Source: Veillonellales bacterium (GTDB lineage Bacteria > Bacillota > Negativicutes > JAAYSF01). Taken from it: a DNA stretch of 64,000 nucleotides. The stretch lies in contig JBDKTO010000074.1 in the NCBI GenBank assembly GCA_039680175.1, forward strand, positions 62,001-126,000, in the 5' to 3' direction. How positions within the stretch are numbered: the stretch's first letter is position 1; each line of letters starts with the position of its first letter. The notes under the pieces were generated by a model. That model searched no databases. It saw only the letters and a list, made by a program, of their open reading frames with translations, and was not told the DNA's origin. Below, in pieces: positions 35,224-44,139 of this stretch. The position numbers were made by a program, and so were the translations under genes.

Positions 35224-37113
35224 TTGAGACAAGCAAGCCGGAGCAAAAAGAGGACAACCCTGCTGTGCGCCATGATCAGCAGTGCACTCATACTTGGCAT
35301 GACGGGAATTTCCCAGGCGGAGGAGCAGAACGACTATTCTTTTGACCAGGTCGTGGTTACGGCGACAAAAACACCGCTGGAACAGTTTGAAGCGAACGCC
35401 AACATATCCGTTGTAACCAGGGAACAAATTGAAAACAATCATTATCAAAATCTGGCGGAAGCACTGCGGGATGTGCCGGGCGTAACTGTTACTACATATG
35501 GCAACAGCGTGGGGTTTGAATATTCCAGCAGCATTGCTATTAACGGGTCGCCCCAAATCGTCGTTTTAATTGACGGCATCCGAGCGAATACCAACGGCAG
35601 CGATATGACGGTTTTTCCGGTTGGATTAGTGAATGATATGGATAATATTGAAAGGATTGAAGTGCTGAAAGGCGCCGCTTCCACCTTGTACGGTTCCGAT
35701 GCCAAAGGCGGCGTTATCAATATCATTACCCGCAAAGGCGATGCCAATAAAACAACTTTGACCATTGGCGGCGGCAGTTATGACAGGGAAAATTATGCTA
35801 TGGCCAACCGGGGAAGGGAAGGCGATTACAGCTGGGTTGTGACCAGCCGGAAAGATATTTCCGGTACTTATGCGAACGGCAATGGGGAGGACATCCCGTC
35901 TCATTCCAATTCGACGACGAATACGTTTAAATTAACCAAGAAAATTAATTCAGCTTCCGATGTTACCTTCAGCTATGACCGGTATCAGGGAGATTATACC
36001 CGTGCTAATAGTGCCAAGGATTTTACGCTTAAATACGGCGATAATGATAATTCGGATTGGAAATTCATTTATAACTATAAATTTTCCGATAATGCGTCCA
36101 ATCAGCTGTCATTTTATCAAAACAAGCATAAAATGTCCGATGCGACAAACACTCCCGGTAGCAATTGGTTCATGGATATGAAAACAAAGGGAGCGCAGGA
36201 TCAGTTTACCAGAAAAATTGGCGACAAACATACCGGAACGTTTGGCTTTGATATTTATCAGGACCGCATTGATTATCACTATGGTAAATGGGTTGCGTAT
36301 AACGATAAAAGTATTACGGATCGGGCCGTATATTTGCAGGATGAATGGCAGATGAATGACAAGTGGAAATTCACCGCCGGCGTTCGCAATGATCATCATT
36401 CCATATATGGCAATCATGCTTCACCCAGTTTCAATTTAGGTTATAAACAGGATGACAAGACGAACTATTATATAGCATTTAAAAAATATTTTGTTTCGCC
36501 GAATCTGGACGAATTATATGATACCTTATACGGCGGGAATACCAGTCTCAAACCGGAAACCGGGCATACGACAGAAGGCGGGATCAATCATAAGTTCGAC
36601 GATACCTTTACCGTATCCGCTCATATGTTTGAAACAAGCACGAATGATGCCATTGCCTACGTTGGCACGATGGCCGGCGGCCAGTATGTGAACCTTGACC
36701 ATGAACTCGCCCATGGCTGGGATGTACAATTAAATAAAAAAATGTCGCCTTCCTTTACAATATATGCAAACTATACAAATACTACCTATAACATGTCAGG
36801 TGCGGCTACTCCTGTAATGGGCTATTCTCACCTGCCAAGAGGTTTGTGGAATATCGGCATGGACTATCACCGGGATAAATATAACATTGGCTTGCTGGGT
36901 CATGGCAACATTGCTTTGCCGGGCGTTTTACCCACCAATACATACTGGGTCTGGGATATGGCCGTAAACTACAAAATTGATAAAAATAAAAAAGTTTTTG
37001 TCAAAGTCAATAATCTGTTTGACAAATATTATGCGGTTTATGGCAGCCCCAAAAATGGATTTTATACCTGCCCCGGACGCAACGTTCAGGCAGGTTTGCA
37101 ATATCAATTTTAA
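35224..37113 (+). CDS. btuB: BtuB-like TonB-dependent outer-membrane corrinoid receptor 2
   Basis: This 629-residue protein is a close paralogue of btuB1 and keeps its signal peptide (ISQA/EEQ), TonB-box-like DQVVVTATK, plug (NHYQNLAEALRDVPGV, GGVINIITRKG) and barrel ending in LQYQF. Differences cluster in barrel segments likely to be outer loops, for example near YDTLYGGNTSLKPE and YVGTMAGGQYVN, which may alter ligand choice. It starts at TTG 35224 after GGGAGGACG. It appears to be alone behind RS4, since a new promoter and RS5 begin about 115 bases after its stop. No terminator is evident between them. Confidence 0.92.
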   Translation: MRQASRSKKRTTLLCAMISSALILGMTGISQAEEQNDYSFDQVVVTATKTPLEQFEANANISVVTREQIENNHYQNLAEALRDVPGVTVTTYGNSVGFEYSSSIAINGSPQIVVLIDGIRANTNGSDMTVFPVGLVNDMDNIERIEVLKGAASTLYGSDAKGGVINIITRKGDANKTTLTIGGGSYDRENYAMANRGREGDYSWVVTSRKDISGTYANGNGEDIPSHSNSTTNTFKLTKKINSASDVTFSYDRYQGDYTRANSAKDFTLKYGDNDNSDWKFIYNYKFSDNASNQLSFYQNKHKMSDATNTPGSNWFMDMKTKGAQDQFTRKIGDKHTGTFGFDIYQDRIDYHYGKWVAYNDKSITDRAVYLQDEWQMNDKWKFTAGVRNDHHSIYGNHASPSFNLGYKQDDKTNYYIAFKKYFVSPNLDELYDTLYGGNTSLKPETGHTTEGGINHKFDDTFTVSAHMFETSTNDAIAYVGTMAGGQYVNLDHELAHGWDVQLNKKMSPSFTIYANYTNTTYNMSGAATPVMGYSHLPRGLWNIGMDYHRDKYNIGLLGHGNIALPGVLPTNTYWVWDMAVNYKIDKNKKVFVKVNNLFDKYYAVYGSPKNGFYTCPGRNVQAGLQYQF

Positions 37114-37229
37114 GCTTTGCCGGGCAAGAAGCTGCGGCTTGTTTGGGCGCCGGCTGCTTGCTGCATAGCAGCAGAGCTGTTGTCCGGGCAGCGTCTCCGG
37201 AATATGTCGAATTATAAAGGGGAATTCAC

Positions 37230-37258
37230 TTGACAAATAAATTTGCATCGTTTACGAT
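37230..37258 (+). promoter_or_regulatory. Promoter of RS5
   Basis: TTGACA (37230-37235) and TACGAT (37253-37258) have a 17-base spacer. Confidence 0.7.
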
Positions 37259-37291
37259 CATTGACAGCAAGTGAAAAATTTTATAAATTGG

Positions 37292-37496
37292 TGTAGGTGC
37301 CAACAGGGCTTAATAGGGAAGTCCGGTATGATTCCGGCGCGGTCCCGCCACTGTAATGGAGAGCAAACTCAAGATATGCCACTGGAACGGAAGTTTTGGG
37401 AAGGTTTGAGAAGCGCAATGACCCAGAGTCAGGAGAACTGCCTATACAACAATCGCCGTTATGACCTGCGAGAGATGGGGAGGGGATTTGCGCAAT
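37292..37496 (+). promoter_or_regulatory. Cobalamin riboswitch RS5 (nitrogenase-like/ECF operon)
   Basis: GTAGGTGCC, GGCTTAATAGGGAAG, GCCACTGTAATGGAGAGC, CCACTGGAACGGAAGTTTTGG, AGTCAGGAGAACTGCC and GATGGGGAGGGG occur in order. A terminator and then an eleven-gene unit follow. Confidence 0.95.
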
Positions 37497-37527
37497 AGTT
37501 TGTATTTTTTGATTGTGTTTATTTCGT

Positions 37528-37560
37528 CCCGGCGTATTTGTATACGCCGGGATTTCTTTT
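37528..37560 (+). terminator. RS5 leader terminator
   Basis: CCCGGCGTA (37528-37536) pairs with TACGCCGGG (37543-37551), followed by ATTTCTTTT. Confidence 0.82.
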
Positions 37561-37580
37561 CTGAAAATAGAGAAAGCTAA

Positions 37581-37597
37581 CCGCGGCGAACACAGAG
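37581..37597 (+). repeat. Short dispersed repeat, copy 3
   Basis: CCGCGGCGAACACAGAG lies directly before the ribosome binding site of the nifH-like gene. See copies at 9961 and 15205. Confidence 0.5.
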
Positions 37598-37610
37598 GAG
37601 AGCGGATGAG

Positions 37611-38423
37611 ATGAAAAAAATTGCATTTTACGGAAAAGGCGGTATCGGGAAATCGACAACAGCGGCCAATGTGTCGGCTGCCCTGGCGGAAACAGGACAT
37701 AAGGTTTGCCAGATCGGCTGCGATCCGAAAAACGATTCCACTCGGCTGCTGCTGGGAAAGATCTGTTCCCAGACGGTGCTGGATATGGTCAGGCAGCACG
37801 GGGATGGGGTAACGACAGAGCAAATCGTACATAGCGGCTTTGCCGGGGTAAAATGTGTGGAAGCCGGCGGGCCGGAGCCGGGAGTCGGCTGCGCCGGACG
37901 GGGAATCATCGTTGCCCTGGAGAAACTGAAAGCGCTAAAAGCGATCAGCGATGATCATATGATTTTATATGACGTCCTGGGGGACGTAGTCTGCGGCGGT
38001 TTTGCCGTTCCCATCCGGGAAGGCTATGCCAGCGACATCTATATCGTGTCTTCCGGCGAGATGATGTCCTTATACGCCGCCAATAACATTGCCAAGGGGA
38101 TTGCGAAATTCGCCGGCCGGGGGAAAGTGCGCCTTGGCGGCATCATCGGCAACAGCCGGAATGTCGTCAGGGAACAGGAACTGCTCCGGGCTTTTGCGGT
38201 GAAACTGAATACGCGGCTGCTTACCTTTATTCCCCGGGATCAAATGGTTCATCAGGCGGAGATCCATCACCAGACGGTGATTGAATGGGCGGGGCAGTCG
38301 CCCCAGGCGGAAGTGTACCGGAATCTGGCGGATCTGATTCTGGCGAATAAGCAGCTGACGATACCGACGCCGGTAGCGTTTGCCGAGCTGGAAGAGCTGG
38401 TGCTGGCATATGGTGAAGAGTAA
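37611..38423 (+). CDS. NifH-like ATP-dependent reductase (Fe protein family)
   Basis: This 270-residue P-loop protein has YGKGGIGKST at residues 7-16. The two Cys that bridge the 4Fe-4S cluster between monomers are present: Cys94 in GVGCAGRG and Cys128 in DVVCGGF. VCQIGCDPKNDST (residues 32-44) is the next signature. It resembles the Fe proteins of nitrogenase, BchL/ChlL and CfbC, which feed electrons with ATP hydrolysis to a D/K-type partner. Start ATG 37611 follows AGAGGAGA. Its stop overlaps the D-like gene, so it is coupled to its partner. The RS5 riboswitch and corrinoid neighbours suggest a tetrapyrrole rather than N2 as substrate (inference). Confidence 0.93.
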   Translation: MKKIAFYGKGGIGKSTTAANVSAALAETGHKVCQIGCDPKNDSTRLLLGKICSQTVLDMVRQHGDGVTTEQIVHSGFAGVKCVEAGGPEPGVGCAGRGIIVALEKLKALKAISDDHMILYDVLGDVVCGGFAVPIREGYASDIYIVSSGEMMSLYAANNIAKGIAKFAGRGKVRLGGIIGNSRNVVREQELLRAFAVKLNTRLLTFIPRDQMVHQAEIHHQTVIEWAGQSPQAEVYRNLADLILANKQLTIPTPVAFAELEELVLAYGEE

Positions 38424-39708
38424 ACGGCCCCTGGTCGCAATCAAGAACGGCTGCAGCTGCAGCATGCCCGGCGTTTGGCGGGCGGTGGCTCACAGCCGGG
38501 GGGCCGCGGTGATCTTTCACAGCCCCAGAGCCTGTGGTCATGTGACCCGGGATATGGGATTAAGCGGTCATTATCGCGCCGTGGCCCGGCGGGAATTTGT
38601 TCCCCGGCAGTATAGAGCGCCTTTGATTACCAGCAATTTGGCGGAAGAGCATGCTATCTTCGGCGGTACGGAACAATTGCAGAATTGCATTGAGCATGTT
38701 GTCGGGCAGTATCACCCCGCGTATATTGTGATTGCCAATTCCTGTGTAGCCGGTGTGATCGGCGACGATGTGCAGACTGTGGCTCAGGCGGCGGAGAAGA
38801 AATGGAAGCTGCCGGTTTTATCGGTCCCCTGCTGCGGCTTTTTAGACGGCGGCGAGTATCACGCCGGGTTTTATTATACCGGGCGGGAACTTGTACAGCG
38901 GTTTATGACCCGCCAGCCCAGGCGGGAGGGCACGGTAACATTGCTGGGCGATCGGGGCGGTCCCAACAGTTTCGATGTACAGGAAATGAAGCGGCTGCTC
39001 CAGTGCTTTAACCTGCAGGTCAGGTTTCAGTTTCCCGGCTATGTTTCCGCCGAAGAATTGGGGCAGATCCCTTCCTCCGCTATGAACCTGCTGATGGGAG
39101 GCAGGCCGGAATCCTATTCCTGGCTGCGCAAACTGGCGGTGGATATGGAAGCGAAGACGAACGTGCCTTTTTTGGACAGGGATCATCCGGCCGGCTGGCA
39201 GGATACCCGGCTGTGGTTGAGACAACTGGGAGAATTTTTAGACCGGGAAGCGGAAGCCTTGCTGGTGGAACGGGAACAGGAACAGCGCCTGAATCGGCAG
39301 CTCTGCCAGCTGCGGCCGGTGCTGCGGAACGTACGGACTGTACTGTGCATCGGACGTTCCCTGCTTCATTTTCAACCGGGCTGGGTGCTTGAAATGCTGG
39401 AGCTTTCCGGAACGGCACTGGAAGGAATTATTTTGCTGTCAGGTTTAACGGATACCCAGCGGCAAGAAATGCGTCAGGTATTGAAACAATATACGGACCG
39501 GCCGGTAGTGGAACAGCAGGCTGGCGACGAACTGCTGGAACAGGCAGAGCTGGTGGTTACGACCCATGAACTGGAGGATGACAGCAGACGGCAGCTTTTT
39601 TTGCCCATTCTGCCGCCGGTGGGGGTTGGCGGCATCACTGCCGTGCTGCGTAAATGCGTCCGGCTGGCGACGCGTTGCGGGCAGCGGGGAGGTATTGTAT
39701 ATGGGTAA
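38410..39708 (+). CDS. Nitrogenase-like component 1 protein, D-type
   Basis: This 432-residue protein belongs to the NifD/BchN/CfbD superfamily. Cys suited to hold a P-cluster-like Fe-S centre are in NGCSCSMPG, FHSPRACGH and ANSCVAGVIGDD. No FeMo-cofactor Cys/His pair was recognised, and no nifB, nifE or nifN genes are near, so nitrogen fixation is unlikely. The frame opens at 38380; ATG 38410 (or GTG 38413) overlaps the nifH-like stop by 14 bases, typical of translational coupling. It is shorter than true NifD and closer in size to dark-operative protochlorophyllide and F430-type reductases. The substrate is probably an imported corrinoid or derived tetrapyrrole (inference). Confidence 0.85.
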   Translation: MVKSKRPLVAIKNGCSCSMPGVWRAVAHSRGAAVIFHSPRACGHVTRDMGLSGHYRAVARREFVPRQYRAPLITSNLAEEHAIFGGTEQLQNCIEHVVGQYHPAYIVIANSCVAGVIGDDVQTVAQAAEKKWKLPVLSVPCCGFLDGGEYHAGFYYTGRELVQRFMTRQPRREGTVTLLGDRGGPNSFDVQEMKRLLQCFNLQVRFQFPGYVSAEELGQIPSSAMNLLMGGRPESYSWLRKLAVDMEAKTNVPFLDRDHPAGWQDTRLWLRQLGEFLDREAEALLVEREQEQRLNRQLCQLRPVLRNVRTVLCIGRSLLHFQPGWVLEMLELSGTALEGIILLSGLTDTQRQEMRQVLKQYTDRPVVEQQAGDELLEQAELVVTTHELEDDSRRQLFLPILPPVGVGGITAVLRKCVRLATRCGQRGGIVYG

Positions 39709-40996
39709 GGAGCAATGGGACAATATATGCAATCAGAATAATTGCTGCGCCCTGACCGGGGCGGCTGCTTTCTTTGCCGGTATTCCCGGCGCTTTTATCG
39801 TCGCCAACGGTCCTCTTTGGTGCTATTTTTACGCTCTGCGGTTTTTGGAAAAATCCTGTCCCGACATGAGCCGTCGCTTTTTTTGTTCTCAGCCGGATAA
39901 TAACGCAGTCGTTTACGGTACGGAAGAGTGTCTGCTGGCGATTTTGCAAAAAATCAAGCAAAATTTTCAACCGTCGGTTTTGCTGATTGAAAACAGCTGT
40001 TCCATTGGTTTGATCGGCGACGATCTTGCCGGCATTGCCCAGCAGGCCGGTATGAATTGTCCGGTCGTCTGCATGGACAGCGGCGGGCTGAAAGGCGGTT
40101 TCTGGGAAGGCTACCGGGCGGCCGCCAAGGCTTATTTTGCTGCGGTGCCCCTGAAGCGGCGGGAAGTGGTGCAGCCCCGGACGGTCAATTTATTAGGTTG
40201 TACTGTCGGTTATTACAATGCCGCCAATGATCTGCGGGAGCTGAAGCGGATGCTGAATCTGGCCGGTTATCAGATCACAGCCTGTCCGGGGGCGGGAAGC
40301 ACTGCCGCAGAAATTGACAGCATGAATCAGGCGGAACTGAATCTGGTAATCCACAGCGAACTGGGGTGTGAACTGGCCAAGCAGCTGCAGCAGGAATACG
40401 GCGTACCCTACTTGTCTCTGCTGCCGCCTTACGGGCTGGAAGGTTCCCTGAACTGGCTCAGGACTTTGGGGGAACGGATGTGGATGGAGAACAAGAGCAT
40501 GCAGGCTGTTGAGCAGGAGGCAGGAGATTTGGAACAGCGGTTTCGCGCCGCTGTTTTGGACATGCAGCTGACGTGGGGCGAACCCTGGTTTGAAAATACG
40601 CTGATCGCCGGGCCGTCTTCCGTTGCCCTGGGCATAGCCCGGGCCTTGCGCCGGGAATGGATGGACACGGGATCGCTGACGATTGTGCTTCAAGATGGGG
40701 AAGCGGCGGATTCGCTGCCGGAGAGGCCGGATATTGTGCTGAACGGACAAAAAGACGGCAAGGCGATTCAAAAGCAGCTAGCGGAACTGTCTTCCGGCCT
40801 TTTACTGGGCAGCAGCCAAGAAAAGGCTTTAGTGCAGCAGCAGGGAATTCCAAATGTGGTTTGTCAGAATATCGCCTTGCCGGTGTACGACGAAGTGATT
40901 CTTAGCGACCGGCCTTTTATGGGGCTGCGGGGAGCCTGCCATATGCTCGAAAGACTGTGGAATCAATATATTGACTTTTGCCAGCGAAGCAGGTAA
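39701..40996 (+). CDS. Nitrogenase-like component 1 protein, K-type
   Basis: This 431-residue protein is a second component 1 paralogue. ICNQNNCCALTGAAAFFAGI near the N-terminus and LIENSCSIGLIGDDLAG carry the candidate cluster Cys. LGCTVGYYNAANDLRELKRML resembles the second Rossmann domain of the family. ATG 39701 follows GGGGAGG and overlaps the D-like stop by 8 bases. Together with the two genes before it, it forms an H-D-K reductase set. The N-terminus is richer in Cys than in NifK. A 69-base gap precedes the TIM-barrel gene of the same operon. Confidence 0.85.
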   Translation: MGKEQWDNICNQNNCCALTGAAAFFAGIPGAFIVANGPLWCYFYALRFLEKSCPDMSRRFFCSQPDNNAVVYGTEECLLAILQKIKQNFQPSVLLIENSCSIGLIGDDLAGIAQQAGMNCPVVCMDSGGLKGGFWEGYRAAAKAYFAAVPLKRREVVQPRTVNLLGCTVGYYNAANDLRELKRMLNLAGYQITACPGAGSTAAEIDSMNQAELNLVIHSELGCELAKQLQQEYGVPYLSLLPPYGLEGSLNWLRTLGERMWMENKSMQAVEQEAGDLEQRFRAAVLDMQLTWGEPWFENTLIAGPSSVALGIARALRREWMDTGSLTIVLQDGEAADSLPERPDIVLNGQKDGKAIQKQLAELSSGLLLGSSQEKALVQQQGIPNVVCQNIALPVYDEVILSDRPFMGLRGACHMLERLWNQYIDFCQRSR

Positions 40997-41065
40997 AGCG
41001 AACGGATTTAATGAATTATGACAGTGAATCTTCCTCAAATATGACGGGAAAGGAATTGTACTACC

Positions 41066-42034
41066 ATGCTGCAGCTTGTGAATTTATCCAATTATAAAAG
41101 TGATATGGACCTGATCCATAACCGGGCGGAATGCTTGCAGGTTTTTTTGCAGTGCCGCCGCTTGGACGGGATCGAAATGATGTTTTGTCAGCCGTGGGAT
41201 CCCCTTATTCACAGACAAGAATGGATTCATGGCGTACATCTTAAATTTTGGCCCTGCTGGCTGGATTTTTGGCGGGGAAATCAGGCGGAATTGCTTAGTC
41301 AGATGGGCAGCCGGGAAAATATTGCAGCCTGCTATGGCGGACTGGACCGGGAAGCCTGGCTGGAAATATACCGGGAAAATATTCGCATGGCGAACCGGGC
41401 CGGGGCGGAATACCTGGTCTTTCATGTCAGCCATGTCCGTTCTTTAGAAACATTTACCGGGCATTTCAGCGCTGCCGACCGGGAAGTGATTGAAGGGACG
41501 ATTGAAGTTGTCAATGAACTGGCCGGTGAAATACCGGATGAGACGGCGCTGCTGTTTGAAAATTTATGGTGGCCGGGACTGACGCTGCAGGATAAGAAAC
41601 TGACTGCTCTGCTGCTGGAGAGCATAAAGCATCCTAATGTGGGGATTATGCTGGATACCGGTCATTTAATGAATACTAATCCTGATTTGCGAACGGAAGA
41701 AGAAGGGGTAGACTATATTCTGCATACGCTGGAGCGGCTGGGAGAATACAGCCGGTATATCCGGGGAATCCACCTGCACCAGTCCTTATCAGGTCAATAT
41801 GTCGTCAGCAGCAAAAAGCAAAGGGAGCACGATGCTACGATGACCGGCGTTATGCAGCATGTATTAAAAATTGACGAACATCTGCCGTTTACCACTCCGT
41901 CGGTATGGCGGATTCTGGAGTATGTGCAGCCGGATTATCTGGTGCATGAATTTTTGCAGCTATCCATGGATGCCTGGACGGAAAAAGTTTCCCGGCAGCA
42001 GCGGGCGCTGGGACTGGGGAGGACCTTTGAGTGA
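41066..42034 (+). CDS. Xylose isomerase-like TIM-barrel protein
   Basis: This 322-residue protein has the AP-endonuclease-2/sugar phosphate isomerase fold. LVFHVSHVRS, LLFENLWWPG, GIMLDTGHLMN and IRGIHLHQS hold Glu, Asp and His residues placed as metal ligands in this family. The reaction cannot be named. The family includes isomerases, epimerases, endonucleases and enzymes acting on cyclic cofactors. It starts at ATG 41066, and its stop overlaps the btuF3 start (GTGA). The corrinoid operon context hints at a role on a corrinoid-derived sugar, lower ligand or side chain (inference). Confidence 0.78.
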   Translation: MLQLVNLSNYKSDMDLIHNRAECLQVFLQCRRLDGIEMMFCQPWDPLIHRQEWIHGVHLKFWPCWLDFWRGNQAELLSQMGSRENIAACYGGLDREAWLEIYRENIRMANRAGAEYLVFHVSHVRSLETFTGHFSAADREVIEGTIEVVNELAGEIPDETALLFENLWWPGLTLQDKKLTALLLESIKHPNVGIMLDTGHLMNTNPDLRTEEEGVDYILHTLERLGEYSRYIRGIHLHQSLSGQYVVSSKKQREHDATMTGVMQHVLKIDEHLPFTTPSVWRILEYVQPDYLVHEFLQLSMDAWTEKVSRQQRALGLGRTFE

Positions 42035-42999
42035 AGCGGTTTAATTTGCTGTCTCTTTTTATGGCACTCGTGTTGGTATTGTTTATCAGCGGCTGCGGCA
42101 ATAAGGCACCTAACGGACAGCCGGAAGCACCGCCAGCGGGCTATGAGGTACAGGACAGCACCGGGGCAGTCGTCAAGCTGTCCGGTCAGCCCCGGCGAAT
42201 CGTCTCGCTTACCCTGGGAACCGATGAAATTTTGCTGGGACTGGTGCCGGTGGATCGGATTGCGGCGTTAACCTATCTGTCCGATGATCCCGGGATTTGT
42301 TCGGCGGCAGAGCAGGCTAACCAGGTGCCGGTAAAAATCAGAGACAGCGCTGAATCAGTAATTTCCCTGCAGCCTGATCTGGTGATTATAGCCGACTGGA
42401 TGAATCCGGCTCTGGCCAAAAGCGTACGGGACGCCGGAATTCCGGTATATGTATACAAGACGCCGAATACTGTAGCGGAAGTTAAACAGTCGGTGCTGGA
42501 AATTTCTCGCTTGGTGGGCGAAGAGGCCAAAGGCAGGCAGATCGTGGCGGGCATGGAGGAAGAACTGGAACGGGTGGATGCTGTAGTCAAAACCATACCC
42601 TCGGATCAGCGGCAGACGCTGGTTGCTCTGTCCTTTATGGGGGCGTTCGGCAGCAAGGACAGCTTGTTTGACGACATGTGCCGCTATGCCGGTGTAGTAA
42701 ACGGGGCGGCGGCAGTCGGCCTGACAAAAGAGAATACCTTATCGAAAGAGCAGATCGTAGGAATTAATCCGGATGTGCTGCTGCTGCCCGATTGGGATTA
42801 TGACGGCAAACGAAACATTGAACAATATCGGCTGCAGGTGCAAAATGACCCGGCGCTGCAGACGGTTAAAGCAATTCGGCACCAGCGGCTCGTTCAGGTA
42901 CCGGACCGCTATTTATACAGTGTGTCTCAGTCTATCGTTTATGGAGTGCGGGATATTGCCAAAGCGGCTTATCCTCAGTATTTCGGCGGGGAGATGTAA
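42031..42999 (+). CDS. btuF: BtuF-like corrinoid-binding lipoprotein 3
   Basis: The product is 322 residues, with lipobox FISGC and Cys22. It shares the paralogues' plan: GYEVQDSTGAVVKLSG, PRRIVSLTLGTDEILLG, PDLVIIADWMNP and DDMCRYAGVVNGAAAVGL, but it is the most divergent of the three. GTG 42031 follows GGGGAGGA and overlaps the stop of the TIM-barrel gene. It sits directly upstream of cbiZ2 and the ECF genes, so it may pass corrinoid to that transporter. Lipoprotein-assisted ECF uptake would be unusual. Confidence 0.88.
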   Translation: MKRFNLLSLFMALVLVLFISGCGNKAPNGQPEAPPAGYEVQDSTGAVVKLSGQPRRIVSLTLGTDEILLGLVPVDRIAALTYLSDDPGICSAAEQANQVPVKIRDSAESVISLQPDLVIIADWMNPALAKSVRDAGIPVYVYKTPNTVAEVKQSVLEISRLVGEEAKGRQIVAGMEEELERVDAVVKTIPSDQRQTLVALSFMGAFGSKDSLFDDMCRYAGVVNGAAAVGLTKENTLSKEQIVGINPDVLLLPDWDYDGKRNIEQYRLQVQNDPALQTVKAIRHQRLVQVPDRYLYSVSQSIVYGVRDIAKAAYPQYFGGEM

Positions 43000-43004
43000 A
43001 ATAG

Positions 43005-44096
43005 ATGAAACTTTGTACATTGTCGACCGGGGATACGGTTTACCGCTATTATAAAAATATTGTGATGCTGTTTGAGCAGCCGCGGAAGGTTTTGAGCACC
43101 TCTGTCTATAACGGGGGCTACCGGGAGGACTTGACGGCAGTATTCAATCACGACTGCAATCCGGGAGCGGGAATGGCCTGCAAGATGCGGGCGGATACGT
43201 ATGTGGAAGAAATGCGGCTGATCGCCGGAGAAGCGGGGCTGGAGCCGGCTACAGCTTCCGGCATGGGAACTGCCGCTTCCATGGAAAATGTGTCGATTCA
43301 GTCGCAGCAATATGAAACACTTACCGTAACAGCCATCGTAACCGGCGGGATTGAAGTAAACGGCGGCCGCGCCGGCGATCCGGCAGCGTATTTCAAGCCG
43401 GTGGAAAAAAGCCGGCTGGATAAACCGGGAACGATCAACATCATGCTGGTGATCGACGCCGATATGCCCCCTGGAACGCTGGCCCGGGCTCTCGTTACCT
43501 GTACCGAAGCGAAAACAGCGGCTATTCAGGAGCTAATGGTCGGCAGCAATTATTCCAACGGACTGGCGACGGGATCAGGCACCGATCAAACTATTGTTGT
43601 GGCCAATCCGGTGTCTCCTCTATACCTGGAGAGTGCCGGCAAGCATTCTAAACTGGGCGAGCTCATCGGCCGCACAGTCAAAACAGCCGTCAAGGAAGCG
43701 CTGCTGCGGCAGACCGGACTGTCACCCGCCCAGCAGCACAGCGTCCTCAAACGCTTGAAACGGTTTGGCGTAAAGGAAGAGACACTGTGGCAGGAATACA
43801 GCGCCAATCATGAAGTATCCGTACTGAAACCCCGCTTTTTGGACTGTCTGTATCAGCTGGACCGTGACCCGCAGATGGTGACTTATACCTCGCTCTATGT
43901 TCATCTGCTGGATCAGTTTTTATGGGAACTGCTGTCCGGTGCAGAAGTTTTGCAGGCCGGCAATGAACTATTGCAGCTGGCTGCCGGGAAATATGACGTG
44001 ACGCCGCCCGTCATTGCGGCGGAAGAATTAAAAGCGTTCCTCCGGGCATGGGTCAGCCTGATGGAAAAAATTGCAGCTTTGGAATTATCCGCCTGA
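43005..44096 (+). CDS. cbiZ: Cytoplasmic CbiZ-type adenosylcobinamide amidohydrolase 2
   Basis: This 363-residue protein has the CbiZ core (STSVYNGGYREDLTAVFNHD, ALVTCTEAKTAAIQEL, YSNGLATGSGTDQT) and a C-terminal extension like cbiZ1. There is no signal peptide: it begins directly with the domain (MKLCTLSTGDTVYRYY), so it should act in the cytoplasm on imported corrinoids, making cobyric acid for lower-ligand exchange. ATG 43005 lies 5 bases after the btuF3 stop, with GGGGAGATG upstream. Having one exported and one internal CbiZ in the same regulon is noteworthy. Confidence 0.92.
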   Translation: MKLCTLSTGDTVYRYYKNIVMLFEQPRKVLSTSVYNGGYREDLTAVFNHDCNPGAGMACKMRADTYVEEMRLIAGEAGLEPATASGMGTAASMENVSIQSQQYETLTVTAIVTGGIEVNGGRAGDPAAYFKPVEKSRLDKPGTINIMLVIDADMPPGTLARALVTCTEAKTAAIQELMVGSNYSNGLATGSGTDQTIVVANPVSPLYLESAGKHSKLGELIGRTVKTAVKEALLRQTGLSPAQQHSVLKRLKRFGVKEETLWQEYSANHEVSVLKPRFLDCLYQLDRDPQMVTYTSLYVHLLDQFLWELLSGAEVLQAGNELLQLAAGKYDVTPPVIAAEELKAFLRAWVSLMEKIAALELSA

Positions 44097-44139
44097 TGAA
44101 AAAAATTCAGGCAGAGCGGTTGAACTTTGCGGAGGGACG

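Noticed and set aside
9500-35300. Insertion sequence or integron as cause of the duplications
   Set aside because: No transposase, integrase or terminal inverted repeats were seen at the block edges. Homologous recombination between repeated leaders and cobN copies is sufficient.
37611-40996. Genuine nitrogenase for N2 fixation
   Set aside because: No FeMo-cofactor ligands were recognised, the D/K-like chains are short, and nifB/E/N are absent. B12 control and neighbours point to another substrate.
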